From assembly GCA_963579025.1 (NCBI GenBank), contig CAUZFZ010000045.1, positions 1-63,337 of the forward strand: DNA of 63,337 nucleotides, given 5' to 3'. The notes beneath the pieces are model-generated. The model was given only the letters and a program-made list of their open reading frames with translations, did not search any database and had not been told where the DNA came from. This DNA comes from CAUZFZ01 sp963579025 (GTDB lineage: Bacteria > Planctomycetota > Planctomycetia > Planctomycetales > Planctomycetaceae). The translations under genes were made by a program, and so were the position numbers. The number at the start of each line of letters is the position of its first letter. Positions within the stretch are counted from its first letter, which is position 1. Positions 28,016 through 37,672 of this stretch are shown in pieces.

Positions 28016-31000
28016 ATGAGCCGGGTCCTGAATGCGGTGTTCATTGCTGGTCTACTCGCAGTCACGTTTCCTTTGTCAGCTCAGGATACGAGCGACGCTC
28101 CACCCGCTGACAGCGGCGAACTCGATGCCGTCAGCAAGGAAGCCACTCAGCTTGAGGGAGAGCTTGGAAAGTACAAGGACACCGCGCCGGAGGCCGCGGA
28201 GGCGCTGTTCAAACTGACCGAGCTGTATCACGCGAACGGACGGTCATTTGGCCTCGTGCGAGCAGCGCAGCGGTTCGTCGCCGCCCATCCAACTGACGCG
28301 CGGCATGCCGCGGTGATGCTCAGGCTGGCGGACGGACTGGAAACACTTGCACGGCACAAGGAACTCACGGTCATCGCCCGGCAGTTCCTTACTCGCTACC
28401 CAAGTGCCCCCGAGTGTCCTGCACTGGAAGAACGGCTGGCGGTGTCACTGGAGAAGACTGGCAAGCGGGAAGATGCCGCGGTCGTCTACCAGAATCGCTG
28501 GCGACGTGAGCAGAATCCCAACGGACGCAAATGGGGCGTGCACGCCTGCCGTCTTTTCTCGCAACTTGGTAATGCCAACATTGTCATCGGAGCTGAACTC
28601 GCCGAGGAAATGTTCGACAAGCTGCCGAAGGATGAATTCGCTCGCAGCATGGGCGAGCGTTCTTACTGGGAGTGGCGACGAATCAGCCAATGGGCCAAGG
28701 CCAACGGAATCGGCGGCAAACTTGTTAAGTCAAACCTGATCCGGCAGCCCGAGAAAAAACGTGAGATTCTGCGGACGATGGCTGAGAATTACCGCAGCCT
28801 TGGCCAGTACTCGAACGCTGTGGAAGTGCTCAAGCAAGTGCGCGCGATTCGGGACGATCAATGGTCGCTGTATTATCACATTCAGTCGCTGTACGACTCG
28901 GCGGCTCCGGCAGCGCAGATGCAGGCACTCGTGCAGGAGTACCTTCGCGAACACCCCAAACGCATGGACCGGTACGAACGAATCGGGCTGCTGGCGCTGG
29001 CTTTTAATCGAGAGAAGAATCCACAGCAGGCGGTCAAGTTGTTTCGCAGTCTGCTGGGCGTGATTCCAGCGACGCACAGTGTCGCGTCATATTTTGTGCA
29101 GCTCAATGGCTCTGACCCGGCCCGGCTTGTGGACACGGAAAAGGCACTGCGGGCCGCTATCGCGCAATGTGACGCGGCGAATCCGTCACAGACCTGGGCA
29201 CTGCGTTATCAGTTAGGGATCTCGGTGTTTCGAGATCGCCTGAAAGACAACGCAAAAGCAAAACTGGCCCTGCGCGAGTTCATTGAGAAGTCACCGACGA
29301 ACGACGGCAATGTCTGGAATGCCATCTCATGGCTCCTCTCTAATGCCGAAAATGACAGTGAGTTTCGCAGCGATGCCGCTCTAATCATGAAGGTCCGACG
29401 TCTGTATCCGCACTGGTCAAATCTACGCAGCTATCCGGGAAACTGGGCCAAAACAGCACTGAAAAGCAAAGAGCCCGGTGTCTCGGCCCGTGGCGCTCTC
29501 TTGCAGGGTCTCGTCGATCAGTCCGCCAAAGATCCCGTCTTTCAGCTCATCAGCGGGATTCGCACTTCTGCGACGAACGTACGCGAAGGCGAGATTCGTG
29601 TGAAGCTTGGTGAGCCCACCCTTTTCAATTCCTACAGCCTCGAAGCCAAACGCTGGAACCTGTACGAGCTGGGCTACTACTACCAGCACTACTCTCCCGG
29701 CGAACAACGCAAACTGTCACCTGGTTACTGGGGCCGGCTCATCCAGCTGTTTCCGAATGAGCCCTCCTACCAGTACTCATATCTGAGTACTGCGACCGAC
29801 TATGGCACGCCTGAGGAAGCCAAAGAAGCGGCTTTGAAGATACTTGAGCTGGAGCCGACGAGCGTTAGTCCCGACGTGTGGCGTCGAATTGCGATGGCCG
29901 GCGACAAGAACATGGACGCTGGCCTGGTTCGCAAAGCGGTCGCGTACGCAAAGAAATCGTTTGCCACGTTTGGGATCACCAATCATCAGTATCTGACGGG
30001 AATTGGCGACACGCTACTCAGACTGGAGCTCGAAAACGAAGCCGTCGCACTATGGACTGAAGTTGCTAAGCCAGGAACGAACGGTACCGAAGCTCGCGAT
30101 TCGGCGTCGAAACTACTTGCGAGGATTGAAGACCCGAGACTGAAGATCGCCTTTCTAAAACAACGGTTTCCACAGAATACCGACTATTTCGCCCGCTATG
30201 GATCATGGCTCGGCGACCTGCAGCTTCGCACGGGGGACTTGAACGGTTTTGAAGCCACCATGCGTCAAGTCAAGAAACGCATGGACGATCGCCCGTTCCG
30301 ACCCACGGACATGTATGCGTATGACCTTCACTACGCGCTGCATTACTACCGGACGAGTCACGCCGATTATCGGGTTAACCCCGAAGTGGAGAACACTCCG
30401 GAGAATATTGCTCGCGTCGATCGAGTCATCGCAGATATGCAGTTTGCCTGGCCCTCGGCGCAGGCGACGCTGTTCCTGTTGGAAGCCGAAGAACCTGAGG
30501 CACAAAAGCCCATGGACCGGCTTCTGGCCTGGCAACGAGTCACACAGCAAGTCTACGGTGACTCGCATCACTGGGATCAGTTGATCGGCTTTGCCTCACG
30601 AGCCATCATTGACAATGACTACAGTGTCGCCGCCACGTTGTTGACCGGGATGCTGGAAAACTTCAAACAAACGGAAGCTGGTCGTCTACAACGTGGCCGG
30701 ACAATGGTCGGGCAATGTTATGCCCGATTGGGCTCAGTTGGTCTGACGATCGATGAAAACAGCCCGCTTGCTCCCCTGCTGCAGGCTGCTTTGTATCTGC
30801 GACTGGGTGACGAGCGCCTCGCACTCGATACGTATGTTGCCAACAAAGCGCTGTACGACCAGCACCGCGACGAAGTGCCAGTCGATCTGACCGTGTTCAT
30901 TTGCGAGAACATGCTCGCCGCCAGCGGTGAAGAAAACCACAAGAAGGTCGAGGATATCCTGCGTGGCTGGATCATCAAGAACAGTGAATTGACCACTGTC

Positions 31001-34000
31001 AAAGATGACATCAAAGCGCAGATTCAATTCCTGCTTGCGAAAAATTTCTTTGGGTTTCGGCGCTTCGACGTTGCCCGCAGCGAATACCAGACCGTCATCG
31101 ATCGCTATCCGGAAACCGCTTTTGCCATTGAGGCCGAGTTTGGTATCGGCGAGACATTCATGGCTCAGAAGGTGTATGACCAGGCCGAACTGGTCTTCGA
31201 AAAACTGGCCAACAGCCGGGATTCCGAGGTTATCGTACGAGCTGAATTCCTGCGTGGCGTCCTGGCACACCGGCGGGGCGACAACGAAGAGGCTCGAGAC
31301 ATCTTCCGCGTTGTGCTGGAACGCGTTCCTAACATCGAACTTGCAAACCAGGCCCTGTACAACCTGGCAGAGGTTTATGCCGATGAAGAACGTTACATGG
31401 ATCAGTTGCAGTTGCTGATGACGGTTGGACGTCTCGGACGAGTCAGCAAGCGGCAACATGCTCCCGGTCTGCCCCTGTCCATCGTTGTACAGGACAGCGA
31501 CCTGGGGATCAGCCGCGGACACAACCGCATCCCAGTCATTATCACGACTACTCCAGGTGGCGATGAAGAACTGATTTACCTGACGAGCGGTGGGGCGGGA
31601 AAAGGCCTGTTCCGCGCCGACGTCGACACGGAATTGGGACCAATCACCAAGGGTGACCGAGTTCTGCAGCTCACCGGTAAGGACACGATCAAGTCCGATT
31701 ATCCCGACGAATTCAAAGCCGAATTTAAGAGCGTTCCTCTGTCGGACGTTGAGATTCGAATTGCTGCGGACGGACAGTTCGAAGTCGCATCGAGCAAGAT
31801 TATCGACGAAGAAGAAGAGTCATTCAGTGACCGTCTCGAGCGTGAAGCTCGTGAAGAAGAACTCGCCGACGCTCGTCAGTCACAGCAGCGACCGACGAAC
31901 CAGATCAAGCCTGGTAACCCGATTTATCTTCGTGTGAAGGATGCTGATCGCGATCTCGGTGATGAGAAGGACACGATCGTGACTAAACTCGTCGCCGATA
32001 GTGGCGACCAGGTTCAAGTCACGCTGAACGAGACGGAACCACACTCGGGCATCTTCGAAGGCTACGCCAAGACGGGTGAACTTCCAGCCGGTGCTCTCGC
32101 CACTGACACCGCTATTGATCACAACCCGTTGATGTCGATCGATCGCGATCCGGCCACCTTCTGGCTCAGTGAACCTGATGGTGCGACCCCGAAATTGCTG
32201 ACGGTCGACATGAAAGACCTGAAGTCTGTTTCTCGAGTGAAGTTCCACACACCAAAGTCTGACGAAAACGCTCCCGTTCGGGCCGAACTTCAGGCAAGTT
32301 ATGACGGGCAGTTCTGGTTCCGCGTTGCCGCTCACCCGGCGATCCCGAATGCACCGAAAATCGGCGCCGATGACTACGGTGCCATGAAGTTTCGCCTCTA
32401 CAGTGGTAACACAACGGGTTACACGACGTGGCAGCAGGTGATGTCACTCGCGAGCGGAGAGCCGCTTCAAGAGAGCGAAGTTGAGAAAGGCCAGCTCGTC
32501 TGGAATCGTCCAGAAGTTGACGAAGCTGACGAAAACCCGCTGCGTTACGTAACAGCCTTATGGTACGGCAAATTCGTGCAGCTAAAGTCAGGCGCTGTTC
32601 GATTCGCACCGCGCGGCACACGGACAGGCATGTCCGTCGACGGCCGTCTGGAGATGGAACTCGGACCAGGCAACCGCACGGTTGACGTGTGGCTCGACAA
32701 GGGCGTCCACGACCTCACAATCTTCTGCTCTGCACACCCGAACCAGCCGGTACTGGAAGCCGTTCGGGCGCGTTCGGATCTCAACCGGCAACAGATTGTC
32801 TTCAGTCCGTTCCTGACCAGCGACTTCGATCTGACACTGTTTGGGCCAACCGAAGTTACAGATGCCGCCGCTGGAACGGCCACCGCGCCGGCGGATGGTG
32901 AAACAACGACCGAAGACGGACAAACGACACCGGCAGAGCCGGCGGCGGATGTCACGCTGGACCTTGAAACGGTGCAACTGGCCAAGACGACCGAGCAGTT
33001 CGCCGTGACAGAACCCGCGGACCTGCCCAAGTCGATCGGTTTCTGGCAAAACCTTGAGGACGTGGCGAGCTGGGAGTTCGATGCCCCGGCCGGAATCTAC
33101 GACGTCTGGTTTGAGTACGCGCACCAGTTTGGAACAGCAAGAGTTCGCGTTGAACTGGGCGATCAGCGTTTCACCGCACCAGTTCCCGCCACAGGAAATT
33201 ATACGACCTACCGCAAAGAGCGTTTTGGCACCATCGTGATCGACGAACCAGGCAAAGCCAAATTGGTCGTGCGTCCAGACACGCTGGGTAGTGGCGTGTT
33301 GATGAATCTTCGCAAAGTGGAACTGCGAGCCGCCAACGGAACTCGGGTCGTTCTAGCTGACACTTCGTGGGAGTTCCGCTTCGCTCCGCACGACGTGCGG
33401 TACACACGCCTGATTATTAACGAATACCTGGGTGAGGCCGTTGCGATCAGCCACATTGAAGTATCTGGCGAAGACATCAAGGCTCCGTACATTCCGACGG
33501 AATCCGATGTGCTGGCTCTCGCACAGAATGACCAACTGGAAATTGCTGGCGGCGACGTCGTCACGGCGACATACACCGATGAAGTGACGCAGATCAATTC
33601 CGGAGCCAGCCGACTTCTGACGGGCAAGCTCCAGGCGACGTACTTCAACGGGACTGTGTCTCCGATTGCGTATGACTTCGTACGACAGAACAACGGTGCT
33701 GTCGCCAATGTGCGAAAACGCCTGAAGCGAGTCGACCCCGGTGAGCGTGTCACCGTAGAGATCACCGACTACGACCGTGACACGTCCGTGTCGCGTGACA
33801 AGCTGCAGTTCGAAGTCAGCGTAAACGACGGCGAACCGATTACGCTGACCGCGACTGAGACGGAAGAAAATACGGGTCTGTTTACCAAAGAGGTTGATAC
33901 GGCTGCGGTTGCCGACGGCGACAAGCTGGTCGTCAAAGAGGGAGACCGTATCAACATCAAGTATCTTGATGAGCAGAACACATTCCCGGGCCACGCCGTT

Positions 34001-36013
34001 CCGCGTGAGACGGTTGTCTACGTGAATCGTCCGACGGAGGGCCTTGTTCGCATTCTCGAGTCGAAGGTCATTCCACCGCCCGAGGGTTCGAAGCAACGGC
34101 CAACTTTCATCTATCAGATCCAGGAAGCCGAGCAGCTCGCCGACGCCGGAGAGATTGCAGCACTGGATTCTGACGAGGTGGAACCCGGCGAGACGGCTCC
34201 AGCGGGGACGGCTCCCGCCGAAACAGAACCGGGCAAGACCGAGCCAGCCGGGACCGAACCGGATGCCGAGGCCAGTCCCACAACGGCCGGCGAAACTGAA
34301 CCGGCTGCGGGCGCCGATGTGGCCGCCGTCATCACAACAAACGTCGCGTTTGAGGCTCCGCTGACAGTCGAGGTGATTGATCCTGATGCCGCGAAAGACA
34401 GTGAGAGCCAAATCACTGTGCGGCTGACAACGACCGATGGTGCGACAGTTGATGTGCTTTGCCGGATTTCATCCGCGTTCTCAAACGTGCCGACCATTGA
34501 CGGTGAAGACTGGGCACTTGAAGAGGGACGATTCATCGGACAGGTCGTGATGCAGCTCGGTTCAAAGGCCAGCTCGGTGATCGTACCCGTGACATCCGAG
34601 ATGCCGCGGAATCTGATCGGCGGCGGGATACTTGCTGAGGAAGAGGGCATGTCGAATATGGACATGGGCCTCGTCGCGGCGGTGCTGAATCTAACTGGCA
34701 AGGATCGAGTGACAGGAACTTACAACGACGAGCGACGGCCGGACGGCAAACCGGCCGCCCTGGCGAGCTATGGCCGTTTGATCTCGAATGGCCAATTGGC
34801 GTCCGTCGATCGCGACTACGACAAGCCAGTCGTGAGCCTGCATGTTGGCGAAAAACTCTTCCTGGTGGTCACTGATCCCGATCAGGACTCGTCCGACGAA
34901 CGGGACATGGTTAACATCGAGATCACGTCCGAGTTTGGTGAAAAAGAGTCGGTCCAGCTTATTGAAACGCTGGCTCACAGTGGCGTTTTCACCGGCTCGC
35001 TGACTTTGAAGTCGACTGAGGAACCGACGGCCGGCAACATCGAAGTAAACGACCCGCATGTGGAAGCATACTTCGGTGACACGTTGACCGTGACGTATCT
35101 CGATCCGGCGGCGAGCAACGACGAGGGCCAGCTCGAACTGACAACAACATTGCCCGTTGTCATTGGTACGGATGGCTTGGTTTCCGCATTCAGTAAGACG
35201 TTCAACAATGAAACACTGGCCGTCGAAACTCGCTTCCATATTGCCGAGAGTTACTTCGAACTCTTCAAGAGCCACAAGAATCTGGGACGCCAGGAAGAAT
35301 CCGCGATCGATCTCGACGCGGGTCGTCGTGTGCTTCGAGAAGTGATGGAGGACTTCCCGGATCCGAAGTACCAGCCGCGAATCCTTTATCTGCTGGGTCA
35401 GTTCGCTCAGGAACTTGGGGGCATCGAGGAAGCCACTGACTCGTACGAGCAGATCGTGCGACAGTTCCCCGACCACCCACTTGCATCAGACGCGCAGTAC
35501 AAGCTGGCTCAGACCTACGAAGAAGCTGGTGACTTTGACGAGGCTCTGGAGGCTTATGTCACCCTGGCGGCGACGTATCCGAAGAGCCCGTTGATCGCGA
35601 ATGTGATGATTCGCATCAGCGATCACTTCTACAAAGGCGAGGATTACCCGATTGCTGCCGAAGTCGGCAAGAAGTTCCTCGATAAGTTTGAAGGGCACCA
35701 GTACGCGTCACGAATGGCGTTCCGCGTCGGCCAGTGCTACTACAAAGCTGAGGACTACACGGTAGCCGGCAAAGCATTCGACGAATTTGCCAAGATTTTC
35801 CCGGACGATGATCTGGCGTCAGACTCGTTGTTCTGGTCTGGTGAATCATTCCGCATGGCCAGCAACAACCGCGACGCGTTCCGTCGGTACAATCGGTGTC
35901 GTTGGGACTACCCGGCCAGCGATGCGGCGAAGTATGCCCGCGGTCGCCTGGCACTGCCCGAGATGCTCCAGCAGTTTGAGGCAGAAGCCAACAGCGTTGA
36001 GGACAACAACTGA
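28016..36013 (+). CDS. Giant exported TPR/beta-module protein
   Basis: 2665 residues from ATG 28016; a GTG 9 bp upstream is an alternative start. A signal peptide (hydrophobic residues 6-20) precedes a long TPR/HAT-like superhelix to about residue 1140. Then come at least five beta modules with a D-x-D motif ('KDADRDLGDEKD', 'TDYDRDTSVSRDK', 'TDPDQDSSDERD'), an SG-[IV]-F turn ('HSGIFEG', 'HSGVFTG') and a GD...Y.DE end ('EGDRINIKYLDEQN'). They are interrupted by a discoidin (F5/8C)-like domain (about 1367-1461), a carbohydrate-binding-like region (about 1680-1780) and two acidic Thr/Pro/Glu linkers (about 1611-1648 and 2050-2105). TPRs close the C-terminus from about 2400. It is likely a large periplasmic or surface scaffold. 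Ligand unknown. Confidence 0.88.
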   Translation: MSRVLNAVFIAGLLAVTFPLSAQDTSDAPPADSGELDAVSKEATQLEGELGKYKDTAPEAAEALFKLTELYHANGRSFGLVRAAQRFVAAHPTDARHAAVMLRLADGLETLARHKELTVIARQFLTRYPSAPECPALEERLAVSLEKTGKREDAAVVYQNRWRREQNPNGRKWGVHACRLFSQLGNANIVIGAELAEEMFDKLPKDEFARSMGERSYWEWRRISQWAKANGIGGKLVKSNLIRQPEKKREILRTMAENYRSLGQYSNAVEVLKQVRAIRDDQWSLYYHIQSLYDSAAPAAQMQALVQEYLREHPKRMDRYERIGLLALAFNREKNPQQAVKLFRSLLGVIPATHSVASYFVQLNGSDPARLVDTEKALRAAIAQCDAANPSQTWALRYQLGISVFRDRLKDNAKAKLALREFIEKSPTNDGNVWNAISWLLSNAENDSEFRSDAALIMKVRRLYPHWSNLRSYPGNWAKTALKSKEPGVSARGALLQGLVDQSAKDPVFQLISGIRTSATNVREGEIRVKLGEPTLFNSYSLEAKRWNLYELGYYYQHYSPGEQRKLSPGYWGRLIQLFPNEPSYQYSYLSTATDYGTPEEAKEAALKILELEPTSVSPDVWRRIAMAGDKNMDAGLVRKAVAYAKKSFATFGITNHQYLTGIGDTLLRLELENEAVALWTEVAKPGTNGTEARDSASKLLARIEDPRLKIAFLKQRFPQNTDYFARYGSWLGDLQLRTGDLNGFEATMRQVKKRMDDRPFRPTDMYAYDLHYALHYYRTSHADYRVNPEVENTPENIARVDRVIADMQFAWPSAQATLFLLEAEEPEAQKPMDRLLAWQRVTQQVYGDSHHWDQLIGFASRAIIDNDYSVAATLLTGMLENFKQTEAGRLQRGRTMVGQCYARLGSVGLTIDENSPLAPLLQAALYLRLGDERLALDTYVANKALYDQHRDEVPVDLTVFICENMLAASGEENHKKVEDILRGWIIKNSELTTVKDDIKAQIQFLLAKNFFGFRRFDVARSEYQTVIDRYPETAFAIEAEFGIGETFMAQKVYDQAELVFEKLANSRDSEVIVRAEFLRGVLAHRRGDNEEARDIFRVVLERVPNIELANQALYNLAEVYADEERYMDQLQLLMTVGRLGRVSKRQHAPGLPLSIVVQDSDLGISRGHNRIPVIITTTPGGDEELIYLTSGGAGKGLFRADVDTELGPITKGDRVLQLTGKDTIKSDYPDEFKAEFKSVPLSDVEIRIAADGQFEVASSKIIDEEEESFSDRLEREAREEELADARQSQQRPTNQIKPGNPIYLRVKDADRDLGDEKDTIVTKLVADSGDQVQVTLNETEPHSGIFEGYAKTGELPAGALATDTAIDHNPLMSIDRDPATFWLSEPDGATPKLLTVDMKDLKSVSRVKFHTPKSDENAPVRAELQASYDGQFWFRVAAHPAIPNAPKIGADDYGAMKFRLYSGNTTGYTTWQQVMSLASGEPLQESEVEKGQLVWNRPEVDEADENPLRYVTALWYGKFVQLKSGAVRFAPRGTRTGMSVDGRLEMELGPGNRTVDVWLDKGVHDLTIFCSAHPNQPVLEAVRARSDLNRQQIVFSPFLTSDFDLTLFGPTEVTDAAAGTATAPADGETTTEDGQTTPAEPAADVTLDLETVQLAKTTEQFAVTEPADLPKSIGFWQNLEDVASWEFDAPAGIYDVWFEYAHQFGTARVRVELGDQRFTAPVPATGNYTTYRKERFGTIVIDEPGKAKLVVRPDTLGSGVLMNLRKVELRAANGTRVVLADTSWEFRFAPHDVRYTRLIINEYLGEAVAISHIEVSGEDIKAPYIPTESDVLALAQNDQLEIAGGDVVTATYTDEVTQINSGASRLLTGKLQATYFNGTVSPIAYDFVRQNNGAVANVRKRLKRVDPGERVTVEITDYDRDTSVSRDKLQFEVSVNDGEPITLTATETEENTGLFTKEVDTAAVADGDKLVVKEGDRINIKYLDEQNTFPGHAVPRETVVYVNRPTEGLVRILESKVIPPPEGSKQRPTFIYQIQEAEQLADAGEIAALDSDEVEPGETAPAGTAPAETEPGKTEPAGTEPDAEASPTTAGETEPAAGADVAAVITTNVAFEAPLTVEVIDPDAAKDSESQITVRLTTTDGATVDVLCRISSAFSNVPTIDGEDWALEEGRFIGQVVMQLGSKASSVIVPVTSEMPRNLIGGGILAEEEGMSNMDMGLVAAVLNLTGKDRVTGTYNDERRPDGKPAALASYGRLISNGQLASVDRDYDKPVVSLHVGEKLFLVVTDPDQDSSDERDMVNIEITSEFGEKESVQLIETLAHSGVFTGSLTLKSTEEPTAGNIEVNDPHVEAYFGDTLTVTYLDPAASNDEGQLELTTTLPVVIGTDGLVSAFSKTFNNETLAVETRFHIAESYFELFKSHKNLGRQEESAIDLDAGRRVLREVMEDFPDPKYQPRILYLLGQFAQELGGIEEATDSYEQIVRQFPDHPLASDAQYKLAQTYEEAGDFDEALEAYVTLAATYPKSPLIANVMIRISDHFYKGEDYPIAAEVGKKFLDKFEGHQYASRMAFRVGQCYYKAEDYTVAGKAFDEFAKIFPDDDLASDSLFWSGESFRMASNNRDAFRRYNRCRWDYPASDAAKYARGRLALPEMLQQFEAEANSVEDNN

Positions 36014-36033
36014 GTCACAAGCGAAGGTGCTTC

Positions 36034-36072
36034 ACAGGCAGGCGGGATATTGAATTCCGCCTGCCTGTTTTT
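36034..36072 (+). terminator. Rho-independent terminator
   Basis: ACAGGCAGGCGG (36034-36045) pairs perfectly with CCGCCTGCCTGT (36057-36068) across an 11-nt loop, followed by a T run. It lies 21 bp after the giant TPR gene and separates it from the next DUF1501 gene. Confidence 0.92.
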
Positions 36073-36221
36073 GTAACCACATGGGACAGCCAGCAGTCCG
36101 CCGCTTGCCATGGAGTGTGCAAGTAGCGGCCACGCTTCCTCGCAAGTTCTCTGGACGTGTCGCCACTCGATTGCGCACACTCAATTGCACGTAAGACGTC
36201 CTGAGGCAGAAAGCTCTCATC

Positions 36222-37655
36222 ATGCTCACGATCCCCGGCCCGCGTTCGCAGTACTGTGATGGAATGTCACGGCGGAACTGGCTGCAAATCGGCGGTCTGG
36301 CGATGGGTGGCCTGTCGCTTCCCTCGATTCTGCGTGCGGAATCGGCGAGCCAGTTGTCGGGCAACGAACTCGGCAACAAGCGACGTGCCAAAGGCATCAT
36401 CATGGTGCTTTTGCCTGGCGGACCGTCGCATATGGACATGTACGATTTGAAACCTGAGGCTCCTTCGGAGGTCCGGGGAGAGTTTCAGCCAATCGAATCG
36501 CGTGTCCCAGGCATCGACATTTGCGAGTTGATGCCGCGACTGGCAGGCATGACCGACAAGCTGACGATCATCCGGTCGCTGATGGGATTCCTCAACGACC
36601 ACAACACCCACTGGTGTACGACGGGTTGGGAGTCTCATCCCCCCATGCGATCATCGCCGATCGTACCGGGTTATCCGCCTGGCGACTGGCCGACGTTCGG
36701 CTCAATATTGTCGCGACAATTCGGCCCGCGTGTGACGGGCGTACCACCGTCGGTCGACTTAGCGCCAGTAGACCCGGATGCGCGGTTCATTATGCGAACC
36801 TCACCGGGTCAGCCCGGTTACCTGGGGGCTGCGCATGCGGGGTTCGAGGTTCAGGCCGTCGACCGCCGAAACATCATGCTCAACGGAGTCGATCTTCGCC
36901 GCCTGGGGGATCGACAGGCGTTGTTGAGCAGTTTTGATCAGTTCCGTCGGGACGTCGATCGTAGTGAGCCCACTGATGGCATCGACGAGTTTCACCGACA
37001 GGCGATCGAGATGCTCACCTCTCCTCGCCTGGCGGAGGCCCTCGACCTGAGTCGCGAGGAGCCCGGAGTCCTGAATCGTTACGGCCTGGATGGCAGTTAC
37101 CCGAACGAACGAGAGGGCAAGACGCTGCTGGATCAGTTTCTGCTGGCTCGTCGCGTAGTCGAAGCTGGAGCTCGCTGCGTGACTCTGGCCTTCAGCCGCT
37201 GGCCATTCGGTCGGATGCTGACCGGTGATTACAACTGGGACTGGCATCGAGACAACTTCAATGAAGCCCGAGGCGCGCTTCCGCTGTTGGACATCGGGCT
37301 GTCTACGTTGATTCAGGACTTGGAAGAACGCGGACTGCTGGACGACATAGCCGTCGTCGCGTGGGGAGAATTCGGTCGCACACCGAAGATCAACGGCAAT
37401 GCTGGTCGGGATCACTGGCCCAATGTCGGCGGTGCGTTGCTGGCTGGCGGCGGATTGCAGTGCGGTCAGGTTATTGGCTCCAGCACGCGACTGGGTGAGG
37501 AGCCACTCAGCCGGCCAGTCCATTTTCGCGAAGTCTTTGCCTCGCTGTACGAGCGGCTGGGGATCGATGTGGCGACCACACAGTTCAACGATCTTGCCGG
37601 TCGGCCTCAGTACCTTGTCGGCGATCACCGGCCGATGCCCGAGCTGATTGGGTGA
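36222..37655 (+). CDS. DUF1501 protein with Tat-type signal
   Basis: 477 residues. The N-terminus carries 'GMSRRNWLQIGGLAMGGLSL', a twin-arginine signal, so the protein is probably exported folded. Family blocks are 'VLLPGGPSHMDMYDLKPEAP', 'IIRSLMGFLNDHNTHW', 'VAWGEFGRTPKINGNAGRDH' and 'GGGLQCGQVIGSSTRLGEEP', carrying the Asp and His residues typical of the alkaline phosphatase-like fold. It is a different branch from the DUF1501 protein at 24-25 kb and lacks an adjacent DUF1549 partner. Its substrate is unknown. It converges with the metzincin gene, with 17 bp between the stops. Confidence 0.93.
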   Translation: MLTIPGPRSQYCDGMSRRNWLQIGGLAMGGLSLPSILRAESASQLSGNELGNKRRAKGIIMVLLPGGPSHMDMYDLKPEAPSEVRGEFQPIESRVPGIDICELMPRLAGMTDKLTIIRSLMGFLNDHNTHWCTTGWESHPPMRSSPIVPGYPPGDWPTFGSILSRQFGPRVTGVPPSVDLAPVDPDARFIMRTSPGQPGYLGAAHAGFEVQAVDRRNIMLNGVDLRRLGDRQALLSSFDQFRRDVDRSEPTDGIDEFHRQAIEMLTSPRLAEALDLSREEPGVLNRYGLDGSYPNEREGKTLLDQFLLARRVVEAGARCVTLAFSRWPFGRMLTGDYNWDWHRDNFNEARGALPLLDIGLSTLIQDLEERGLLDDIAVVAWGEFGRTPKINGNAGRDHWPNVGGALLAGGGLQCGQVIGSSTRLGEEPLSRPVHFREVFASLYERLGIDVATTQFNDLAGRPQYLVGDHRPMPELIG

Positions 37656-37672
37656 ACGCCTTCTGGCGACGA

